A stretch of 64,000 nt of DNA from Zanthoxylum bungeanum (lineage: Eukaryota > Streptophyta > Magnoliopsida > Sapindales > Rutaceae), in NCBI GenBank assembly GCA_019454045.1, contig SKCR01033644.1:1-64000 (forward strand). Direction: 5' to 3'. The notes under the pieces were generated by a model. The model made no database searches. It was not told where the DNA came from and saw only the letters and a list, made by a program, of their open reading frames with translations. Both the position numbers and the translations under genes were made by a program. Below are positions 22,266 to 31,712 of the stretch, one piece after another. Positions within the stretch are counted from its first letter, which is position 1. The number at the start of each line of letters is the position of its first letter.

Positions 22266-24280
22266 TCAATTATCAATCATCATTATCAGTTGATCCTTCG
22301 GCTCCGGTTCCGCAGCTTCCGCTTCACTTGTTGCAGAAGCATTATCGAACAAATCTTCAAAATCATCGGGGGCATCTTCTTGTTGTCTCAGATCAGCTCG
22401 AGTCCAATCATCCACACAAGCTGTTGCTTCTAGAGTGCTTGGATGTAATGAAGATCGCCTAGCTTCCAATATATTACCTCCCAAGCTGAAGGCTTGCTCA
22501 ACCGCAACGGTGGAAATAGGTGCTGCCAATATCTCTTTAGCAATAATAGATAAAACAAGATATATATTTTGATGCCGGTTCCACCATTCAAGGATTTTAA
22601 AATTTTTACTGCATAAACTTTCATTAGAAAACTCAAAATTTGTAGATAAATAATTATCTAATTCGGGGTTATTAGTTGTTGTCGTATCCCTAGATTTTTA
22701 TTTCGTTGCAATAACCAACGATCCCCTGCGCTAAGTCTTGGTTGAATTACCGGTTCGCTACTACTAGATTGACCTATTGTTCCTAAGTTATATCTTACAA
22801 TATAATCATTAAATAGAATAATTAAATCACTTCTTAAATTCGTCATTATGCTCGTAATATCAATGTCATCTAATATTCCTAAATAACCATAGTAAGCTTG
22901 TAAACCACCATTCAAACCTTCTAATTTAAATCTAGGATCAAAAACAGCAGCAATAAGATAAAGTAAAGGAATTTCTCTAAAATAATTCAACCATTTTACC
23001 TTCATAACAGTAATGGCTTCGAGCAAAACAATATCATTAGGGTCGTCACTGTTAACATGTTCATCGAGAGTGCCAACAATATTCAAACTCTCAAGAAGAA
23101 ATAAATGTGCAGTGGGATAATAAACACCGCTAAAAACTAAAGTAGCATCATTAAAAACTCTTAAAATATCTAAAACTCTTTCACAAATATCCCATTGACT
23201 AGGATAAAGTGTGATATTTTGAACATGTTGAGAAAAAAAACTACATAATGCATCTTTGTATTGAAGTGCTTGACATAAAAGAAAATAAGTAGAATTCCAA
23301 CGTGTTGGAACATCTCTAGAAAATTTAATCGGTTTAATACCATTTATTTTACAAAACTTGGTCCATTCCCTCCTAACTTGAGAATATGACCAAATACAGT
23401 TAAGTGCCGTTTTAATAGGATCAAGGAAAGGAGATAATAATTTTAGACCGTCTTGCACACATAAGTTTAGGACATGACATGTACAACGAATATGAAAAAA
23501 TCGACCCCTTAAATTTGGTTGACATATTTCTTTTAAATCATTGATGGATGCAGTATTTGCAGATGCATTATCAAATCCAATTGTTAAAATTTTTTCTCCT
23601 AAACCATATTCATCAAAAATTACCTTCATCATTCTATAAATATTATGTGCAGTATGTTGGTCATCAAAAACTCTAAATGCAATAAGTCGTTTTTGCATGG
23701 TAAATGATGCATCAATCCAATGACAAGTCACACCCATGTATGAGTGTGTTTGCCAATGGTCACTCCAAATATCAGAACATATAGAAATACGACCTTTCAT
23801 CTCTTTAAATATTTCATTTAAAATAATTTTACCATCTTTATATAATTTGAAAATATGACGTTTTGTTGTGTTTCGAGTCTTTCTACATGCAGCAGGGTTT
23901 AAAGCATTATGCACGTAATTAGTAAAATGAAGTTTTTCACCAAAGCTTAAAGAAAGATGTGCCATACATGTTAATTTCGCAAATTCTTCTCTATTTTTTG
24001 CATCAGAATATTTAAATAAATCTACACTACTCGTACCTCTACTAGATGATGCGTACCTGGCCATTTGAGTCTGCGTCGTATCAATGCCAAATTCAACCGG
24101 ATGATGTTTCTCCATGTGCTTGATCATATTGCCGTATCCACCAGAAAATTTATAGATAATCCCACAATAGTTGCAAATTGCTCGTTGTGAACATCGTCTA
24201 GGCGTTCCAATTAAAATGAATTTTGAAAATATCGGAGGACCGAACCTTAACTTCTCTTCTCCGTGATTGTGCACTGACAC
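22266..24280 (-). pseudogene. hAT transposase (BED zinc finger, hAT dimerisation domain), one frameshift
   Basis: The main frame (24280-22658, 540 codons) starts with MSVHNHGEEK and has a BED-type zinc finger around residues 30-62 (CNYC...HMEKHH). A hAT catalytic region follows, with CSDIWSDHW, FDNASANT, RCTCHVLNL and the highly conserved TRWNSTY. A linker then leads to the dimerisation domain. Near 22690 a single-base frameshift puts the last 130 codons (LDNYLSTNF, then ILAAPISTVAVEQAFSLGG and a short acidic tail) into another frame. The domain set matches plant RICESLEEPER/DAYSLEEPER-like transposases, which bind TIRs and catalyse excision. With one lesion and intact termini this copy died recently or may be a domain-split variant. 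Confidence 0.9.
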
Positions 24281-24607
24281 TAGGGCCGCTCTCTTGGGTC
24301 GGCATATTTGACATTATGTTCTCGGATGAGCTTGCCATTTGAATAATTGCGATGCGAATGATAACAAATTAACAACTAAAATAAGAGAATTGTATTGAAG
24401 TAAGATTGAGAATAAGAGATTTATAGAAAATGAGAGAGTTGAGAATTTGGTGTGTTGAAATTATGAAAAATGAATCCTATTTATAGAATTTTAGAATTTT
24501 TTTTGATACCAAAAATGCCCCTAAATATAACCGTTTTATTACCGTTATTAGGGGTACATTAGTAATTTTTATTTTATATAATAAAAAAAAATTCTAATTT
24601 TTTTTTG

Positions 24608-24737
24608 GCAGGGAGCCGTTTGGCAGGGAGCCAAACGGCTCCCTGCATCCCCCAACGGCTACTAGCCGTTGGGGGAATTAGGCCCCCAACGGCTAGTAGC
24701 CGTTGGGGGCCGTAGGGTTCATGTTGGAACCCTACGG
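24608..24737. repeat. Four consecutive perfect inverted repeats in the hAT end
   Basis: Palindromes at 24608-24646 (17-bp arms, 5-bp spacer), 24649-24675, 24683-24709 (almost the same palindrome as the one before) and 24710-24737 (11-bp arms). All are GC-rich in an AT-rich setting. Confidence 0.85.
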
Positions 24738-25129
24738 TTCCAACAAGAACCCGACGGTTCCAACAAGAACCCGACGGTTCCAACCGGAACCATTCAGTTC
24801 CGGTTGGAACCGTCCGAACCGGTGGAACCGTACGGTTCCACCGGTTCGGACCGGTTCGAGTTGAGGTGGAACCCCAACCGAACCGGTCCCATTCCGGTTC
24901 GGTTCCGGAACCGGAACTGGTTGGAACCGGACCGTGGCCGGGTCTACATGTAATTGTGTTATTTTCTGCACTATCATAGCCACTACATCTTTACTATTTA
25001 TGATTATGATCACACTATTTATATATCATTTGAAATTTTTGGATTCTACTTTGTTGTTTATTACTACACATGTTATGATGACTGTTGGGGCAGATGTGCA
25101 ACCCCTAGGGTTAGATCAGTATCCCGTGC

Positions 25130-25720
25130 AAAGGTCCAGGTCTTGAACTTAACTCGACATGAGCCATGAGGAATGTTCCTGTCGACTGGACCAGATGAAG
25201 GCCATGATAATCTCCAACTGACTGGAGTGAAAAAGACCCAGAGGGAGTCTTTATTGTCGTCTAGATCAGATGAAGGCCCATGTTTTGAACTGGGCTCGAC
25301 ATGAGCCATAAGGGATGTTCCCGTTGACTATATCAGATGAAAGCCAGGATAATCTCCAACCGAATGGACCTGAAAAGGACCTAGAGGGAGTCTTCAATAT
25401 CGTCTGGACCAGATGACGGTCCAAGTCTTGAACTGGGCTCGACATGAGTCATGAGGAATGTTTCTGTCGACTGGACTAGATGAAGGCCAGGATAATCTCC
25501 AACCGAATGGACCTCAAAAGACCCAGAGGAGTATTCAATGTCGTCTAGACCAATAAAAGTCCAAGTCTCGAACCGGGCTCGACATGAGCCATGGGAAATA
25601 TTCCCGTCGACTGGACCAGATGAAGGTCAGGATAATCTTTAGCCAACTGGACCTGAAAAGGATCAAGTGGGTCTTCAATGTCGTCTGAACCAAATGAAGG
25701 TCAAGGTATTGAACTACGTT
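25130..25720. repeat. Tandem repeat array, unit 140-143 bp
   Basis: The marker CGACATGAG recurs at 25155, 25297, 25440 and 25580, giving spacings of 142, 143 and 140 bp. Each unit has an internal half-repeat, GTCGACTGGACCAGATGAAGG versus GTCGTCTGGACCAGATGA, of about 70 bp. Units are diverged. Confidence 0.85.
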
Positions 25721-26201
25721 GTATGACATTGCCTGCAAGTTTTAGAAACATGGCCATGGTTTGTAATAATAGAATTCTTTTACCTGTCATCTAGGCGACC
25801 ACTAATGATACAACATTATTTTTAGAACAATGTATTATGGACAATTGAAGACTTCCAAAGTAAGGATGGTGCTCTATCGTTATTTGTAAAAGATGAATTT
25901 CATTCAAACACCTATGGGCTAGTGTCGAGTGGATATTTAGATAATGCTACTTCCAATTTTGACTTTGTCGTGTCGAATGAGGATCTTACATGTCCCTCTA
26001 TATATGCATGAGATCATGAACGTAGTTAGTAAATATGAATGACTCCATACCTGTCGTTAAGGGGTTCCTTCCAGTGGCCTAATTGGCGGCTGTAAGTTGA
26101 CTAGGAGATGTTGATCAACCTATTAATTGTCAAATGGAAGAAAGCCTTTGTAACTATCGTTTGACACAATGTCTTCTGAGACATTGGATGGTTCTCCAGA
26201 A

Positions 26202-26206
26202 TAATT
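26202..26206. repeat. Target-site duplication of element B, left (ATAAT)
   Basis: ATAAT precedes the outer end of B's left LTR at 26207 and recurs at 49240-49244 after its right LTR. The two halves of B are therefore one insertion despite 14 kb of nested DNA. Confidence 0.85.
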
Positions 26207-26858
26207 GACTGGCGTAAACACACACGTATAACGCAAGCGCACGTATAGTTCAAGTAGTATAAAAATATCGATCCCACGAGGACTTAATTCCTACTTTGTT
26301 ATTAATTATTGAATCTATTTATTTACAAATATCTAATTAAATGGAGAAGAGAATGATTGTTTGATTGGTTGAATGCGGTTTTCCTTAATTAAAATAAATA
26401 AAAGAAAATACTAAGGAAAATAACAAAAGACACAAAGATCTAGGGTTGTGAATCATTCTAATATCTTTTAAAAGATGAAGTGATTATTTCATGTTTTTGT
26501 AATAAATCAGTTTACTAACCTGGAACACGAAATTATGCAAAAGCCTTTGTCGATGGTCAGACATAAATACCCAGTTTAACCCAATTGAACCATATGTCTA
26601 TGTCAACCAAATTATCTAGATTCATTAAGTTTAAGTTCTAATTATGGCTACCCCCGCCCGACAGGTATATGTCTATCCTGTAAGGAAATCTATTAAAGGG
26701 TTATCTATCCTCAAGGAAGATCGTGGACTATTAAGTCTGAGGCTGAAACCTAAAATCCCTATGTCTAGTTCATTTTAGATTTACCAGATTAATGTTATTG
26801 GTGATCAGACAACAAGAAGCAATAAACTTAAGACTTAATAAGTAAACCTTTAAATTAC
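26207..26858 (-). repeat. Element B 3' LTR, outer part
   Basis: Matches 47106-47759 of the B 5' LTR, starting TGACTGGCGTAAAC. It stops at AAATTAC where element A's TGATGAGTG begins. Confidence 0.88.
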
Positions 26859-27165
26859 TGATGAGTGATATTTATATCACTATTTCTCACTCATTTAACC
26901 TAATGTTTTGTATTGTTTCTCGAGTTTTATAAACGTTGTGATGTATTTTATTGTTATTTTGCAGATAAATAAAGTTTGGACAGCATTGGAGGCAATTTGG
27001 GGCAAAACTGGACAAAAATGCGTCAACAGGAATATTTTCGTATTTTGCGCGTCGCGACGCTGAATCACTGCGCGCCGCGACGCCCAGCATGCACCGGATT
27101 TGCTAAAGTGCGCCGGGTCAACGGGTCAGAATCTAAAAAATTGACTTTGCTAACGTGCGCCGTGC

Positions 27166-27427
27166 CACGTGTCACCATCACAAAAGACTTGCTAACTTGC
27201 GCCTGCCACGTGTCATCATCCTACGGTGCCGACAATCATCATCTATGCTATCTTGCGCCATGCCACATGTCGACATCTAAACGGACTTGCTAAAATGCGC
27301 CGCTGCCACGTGTCACGATCTAACGCTGCCGACAATCGCGCCTCAGAGTGACGTAAGCAATGACGTCATGAACAGTGCCACGTCATCGGATAAGAATCTG
27401 AGCCGGTGAATCAGCAAGTGACACGTG
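27166..27427 (+). promoter_or_regulatory. G-box/ABRE-like cluster in LTR 1
   Basis: CACGTG at 27166, 27207, 27307 and 27422, mostly as GCCACGTGTCA, plus a CACATG variant and TGACGTCA. They lie 65-330 bp upstream of the TATA box. Plant bZIP factors of the ABF and G-box classes bind this core; binding here is inferred. Confidence 0.6.
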
Positions 27428-27491
27428 TCACTGTAGCGGGCATCGCGCGCGCAACCCTTTAGCGTCGCGACGCTGGACCCCCATCCGCGCC

Positions 27492-27499
27492 TATAAATA
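27492..27499 (+). promoter_or_regulatory. TATA box of LTR 1
   Basis: TATAAATA after GCGCC and before AGAGCTCGAG. The equivalent position in LTR 2 is TATAAGTA (37834-37841), and in B it is TATAAATT (minus strand, 48488-48481). Confidence 0.7.
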
Positions 27500-27782
27500 G
27501 AGCTCGAGATTTCAGTTTTTGTTGTACCATTTCCTCTAACTAATTGGATGTAATTAGGGAGTTCTTCTCTCCCTAAGTTTCTTTTAATTTAATTTTGTAA
27601 TTTTTAATTACGTTCTGTAATAATAATAAGTTACTTTGTTTATTTTACAGTTTTTACTATTCATCCATGAGGAGGTAACTTCACTCTGCTAGGGTAAAAG
27701 GTAATTCTTTTACTATTGCTTCTTAGATTATTCTCCCATAATTATAATATATTCAAAGTTTTAAATTGGACTTAATAAGGAT

Positions 27783-27991
27783 ACCGCCAGACTGGTCGGT
27801 TGGTAATTTTATTCCGCCTATATGGCTGGTTGTTTTCATTCCGCCTGTATGGCTGGTTGTTTTTATTCCGCCTATATGGCTGTTTATTTTGATTCCGCCT
27901 TTATGGCTGGTTTATGTTAAAATGATTCCGCCTTTATGGCTGGTTGTTTTTAAACTGATTAAATCAAGATACAGCCTATATGGCTGGTTGG
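27783..27991 (+). repeat. Seven CCGCC...GGCTGG units in LTR 1
   Basis: Units of the form CCGCCTATATGGCTGG are spaced 25-45 bp apart, downstream of the TATA box and hence probably in the transcript. The same set of seven occurs in LTR 2 (38124-38333). Five occur in the B LTR, three in E and two in F. Confidence 0.85.
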
Positions 27992-28888
27992 TAATGTTTT
28001 GCAAAGTTTATATTATATTATGGGAGAAATCTAATTAGTATATAGTAGAAGCATTTCCTTTTACCTTAGCAATTTTATTTTAATTCACTTTCAGCATTTA
28101 TTTTATGCAATTTTATTATAAGTCTTTTAAGTTTTTAGCCCTAGTTATGTGTCATAGCTAAGTTAGTTATATAGGGTTGTGATGAATTTCAATTTAACCG
28201 GTTTATAAGGGTTAGATTATATTTTGGGTAATTTAAAGATTTATTTATTGAGTCTTAATCTTAATGCTCTTTAATTAACTGGCCATTGATTAAATTGATT
28301 AGGTAAACTTAAAATGAACTAGACATAGGGATTTTAAGTTTAAGACCTTAGACTCAATAGCCCACGATCTTCCTTGAGGATAGATAACCCGTTAATAGAT
28401 TTCCTTATAGGATAGGAATATACCTGTCGGGCGGGGGTAGCCATAATTGGAACTTGAACTTAATGAATCTAGGTAATTTGGTTGACATAGACATATGGTT
28501 CAATTGGATTATACTAGGTATTTGTAATTGACCATCGGAAGAGGCTTTTACATAATTTAGTGTTTCAGGTTAATAAATTGATATATTACCCAACTATAGG
28601 ATAACTACTTCATCTTTTAAATAATATTGAAATAAGTCACAACCCTGGATAGTTTTTTAAATTGAATTTTCATCATTTCACTTAAGTAAAAATTTATTTA
28701 CTTGTTTTAAATTTAGAATTATCGCCTTTTTCCAACCAAATCAAATCAATTGTTAGATACCAGTAATCAGTTAACCTCATAAAAATTAATAGATAAGGTT
28801 TTAAGTCCTCGTGGGATCGATACTTTTTATACTACTTGACGATACGTACGCTTGCGTTATACGTGTCTGTTTACGCCGGTCAAGTTTT

Positions 28889-28906
28889 TGGCGCCGTTGC
28901 CGGGGA
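28889..28906 (+). other. Primer-binding site, tRNA-Asp type
   Basis: TGGCGCCGTTGCCGGGGA, seven bases after the LTR end. It is complementary to the 3' end of plant tRNA-Asp, the primer used by Athila-type elements. The same site recurs at 39249-39266. Confidence 0.9.
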
Positions 28907-29014
28907 CTTAGTTATCTTTACTATTAGTTTAAAGGTTAGATACCTTTACTTGTATCTAATTTTCTTTTTACTTATTATTTTTGTTTTATTGTGTTTCAGG
29001 TTCTCAGACACTTC

Positions 29015-30224
29015 ATGAGACGAACCAGAAGCTTTGAATCCGATCCCGACGCTTGACCCAGAAATTGAAAGAACTATCAGACAGTTAAGAAGGGAAAGGC
29101 GAGAAGGCCATGAAGCCTTAGTCAACATGGAACCTTAACCTTTGGAGGTTGCACCACCAATTCCCATTCGAGACAGAACCATTCCGGTGGTAGATGGCCT
29201 CATTTCGTGTATTGTACTTCCTCATTTACCAGCAAATGCAGGTGACATCAAAACTTACATTCAGATGATTCAGCAAACGGTTCAGTTTGGGGGAAATGCA
29301 ACTGAAGATCCTAATGCCCACATCAGCAACTTCCTGGAAGTTTGCGGCACGTTCAATTACAACCGAGGAGCTGAGAAGCTATGAGGCTGAGAGTTTTCCA
29401 TATTCCCTGAAAGACAGAGCAAAAGCTTGGCTACATTCACTACCAGCAGGATCAATCACAACTTGGAACACTCTTACCACCAAATTCCTTGCAAAATACT
29501 TTCCACCAGCCAGAACTGCAAATTGAGAAATGACATCACATCCTTTGTGCAGCAAGATTCAGAATCCCTGTACGAAGCTTGGGAAAGATACAAAGATTTG
29601 CTCTGGAAATGTCCTCACCATGAGATTCCAAAATGGCTTCAAGTCCAAACTTTCTATAATGGACTTTCTGGACTGATGAGAACCACAATCGATGCTGCTG
29701 CTGGAGGAGCTTTAATGGCAAAAGGAGAAGATCAAGCCTGTGACCTAATTGAAGAAATGGCCAACAACAATTCTTTATGGCCAACAGAAAGAAGTATGAT
29801 TCAAAGAATTGCAGGAATTTATGAAGTTGGAGCTAATACAGCATTCAACACCAAGCTGGATCAGATATGCAAATTTATGGAGACTCTCAACACTCAAAGC
29901 ACCACTGGATCCACAAGTTCACCATATGGAGGAGCACCAGAACCACACCAACTTGAAGAGACGGTGAATTATGTCAACAATTTCAACAGACAGGGGAACA
30001 ATCCATATTCCAACACCTACAACCCAGGGTGGAGGAATCATCCTAATTTTTCATGGAGCAACAATTCAGGGCAAAAGAACTATCCACCACCTGGATTCCA
30101 GCAAAAAATCCAGGAGCAGACAAATGAACCAGTGATGGCAGAGATGCTAGCTCAATTAAAAAGATATGAAGCCATGATTCAGAGCCAATCAGCTTCCATC
30201 AAAGCACTAGAGAATCAAATCTGA
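29015..30224 (+). pseudogene. Element A gag, copy 1, with stops and two 1-bp deletions
   Basis: Starts MRRTRSFE. A TAA near 29137 interrupts it after NMEP. The Retrotrans_gag core follows (DRAKAWLHSLP, TTKFLAKYFPP, SLYEAWERYKDLL). Compared with copy 2, single bases are missing near 29373 and 29526, shifting the frame. A Gln/Asn-rich C-terminal region ends at a TGA near 30222. Gag forms the particle; this copy cannot make a full protein. Confidence 0.9.
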
Positions 30225-31712
30225 CAACTGGCCAATGCTCAGAGTTACAGACCACCAGGTAATCTTCCCAGCAACACAGAACCAAATCCAAGGAACCGAG
30301 GGAAGGAGCAATGTCAAGCCATTACCTTAAAGAGCGGTACTGAGATCAACAAAGATGTTGGAATCCAGATGTCTCAAGAAGAAGTTCCAAAAGAAACCGA
30401 GAAACAAATGGAAGAAAAAGAAGCAAAATAAAAAGAAGCAAAGGAAAAAGAACCAGAACAGATCACTCCACCTCCACCTTTTCCTCAGCGTCTTCAGAAA
30501 AATAAACTGGACAAACAGTTTGCTCGTTTCTTGGAGATTTTCAAAAAGCTGCACATTAACATACCATTTGCAGAAGCCTTGGAACAAATGCCTAGCTATG
30601 TCAAATTCATGAAAGACATTCTTTCACGAAAATGGAGATTGGGAGATTACGAGACAGTAGCTTTGACAGAAGAATGCAGCGCCATCATTCAGAGGAAACT
30701 TCCCCCGAAGTTGAAAGATCCTGGCAGTTTCACAGTTCCATGCACCATTGGAGAACATTACATCAGTAAGGCTTTATGTGATTTAGGTGCCAGTGTTAAT
30801 TTAATGCATTTTTCTATTTACAGGAAACTGCAAATTGGAGAAGCAATGCCTACCTCAGTATCTTTGCAACTTGCTGATCGAACACTCGCATTTCCGAGAG
30901 GAGTCGTTGAAAATGTGCTTGTCAAAGTTGACAAACTCATCCTTCTAGCAGACTTCATCATCCTTGACATGGAAGAAGACAAAGAAGTACCTATCATTCT
31001 TGGGAGACCATTTTTGGCTACAGGTAAAACTGTGATTGATGGGAAAAAATGAGAACTAACAATGAAAGTGCAGGACCAAGAAGTGACCTTTAATGTTTTC
31101 CAAGCCATGAAATTTCCAAGCGATGAAAAGGAAGAAGAAGAATGCTTCAGAATTGATGTTGTTGATAGAATTGTTCAGATTACTGAGTCAAATCCCACAG
31201 ACACACTTGAAGCTTGCATCACCAACATGACTGACAGCGAGCTAGATGCTGAAATCTTGGAATGTATCAACTACCTTGACAAACCATTCCGATTCAAAGT
31301 AACACCACCAGTTGAAAGCTTGGAACTGCCAAAGAAAGATCGAATCAAACCTTCGATTGAAGAACCACCGCAGCTGGAACTAAGGTTACTTCCAAGCCAT
31401 CTCAGGTATGCATTTCTTGGAAACTCTTCTGAATTACCTGTTATTATTTCTTCTTCACTAACATTGGAGCAGGAAGAAAAGCTACTGAGAGTGTTACGAG
31501 AACACAAAAGAGCCATTGGCTGGACTATAGCAGACATTCGAGGCATTAGTCCATCATTTTGCATGCACAAGATCCTGATGAATGATGAGTACAAACCCAC
31601 AGTGGAGCATCAACGGAGACTCAATCCAATCATGAAGGAAGTCGTGAAGAAAGAAATCATCAAATGGTTGGATGCTGACATCATTTACCCCATCTCAGAT
31701 AGCACTTGGTAA
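30225..31712 (+). pseudogene. Element A gag tail and protease region
   Basis: Continues the gag frame with a Lys/Glu-rich stretch broken by TAA near 30429. Then comes QKNKLDKQFARFLE, the conserved Athila lead-in, and the aspartic protease with DLGASVNLM (about 30781), the active-site variant usual for this lineage (D-L-G-A), and IILGRPFLATG (about 31000). A TGA follows GKK at 31050. The frame from 31062 runs to 31712, leading into RT. Confidence 0.88.

Larger units (their letters stand above)
21920..24946 (-). mobile_element. hAT DNA transposon, nearly complete
   Basis: About 3.0 kb, bounded by inverted termini TAGACCCGGCC and GGCCGGGTCTA and a perfect 8-bp target duplication. Subterminal zones at both ends (about 21926-22060 and 24765-24940) are arrays of CGGTTC/GAACCG motifs in both orientations. 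The transposase runs on the minus strand from 24280. Four consecutive perfect inverted repeats lie at 24608-24737 next to the transposase promoter side. Confidence 0.93.
24955..26206. other. Left flank of element B: probable part of Tat-type element D with tandem repeats
   Basis: No coding evidence. It is continuous with 49245 onward once elements A and B are removed. GTCGTCTGG motifs occur on both sides of B, supporting that continuity. Contains the 140-143 bp tandem array described separately. Confidence 0.45.
26859..28882 (+). repeat. Element A LTR 1
   Basis: 2024 bp, TGATGAGTG...GCCGGTCA. Contains CpG-rich TCGCGA palindromes (27053 and 27466), four CACGTG motifs (27166, 27207, 27307, 27422), the palindrome TGACGTCA (about 27361), TATAAATA at 27492-27499 and seven CCGCC-GGCTGG units (27783-27991). 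Compared with LTR 2 it has an extra segment near 27060-27090. Confidence 0.93.

Noticed and set aside
27766..28038. 90-codon frame inside A LTR 1 (repeated at 38109-38381) with Ile-Pro-Pro-Leu-Trp-Leu repeats
   Set aside because: It is the translation of the CCGCC...GGCTGG array. No start context or conservation in the B or E LTRs, where the array phase differs.
30327..30587. Phe/Trp-rich minus-strand frame (and its copy at 40687-40947)
   Set aside because: It is antisense to the Lys/Glu-rich gag tail and appears in both A copies only for that reason.
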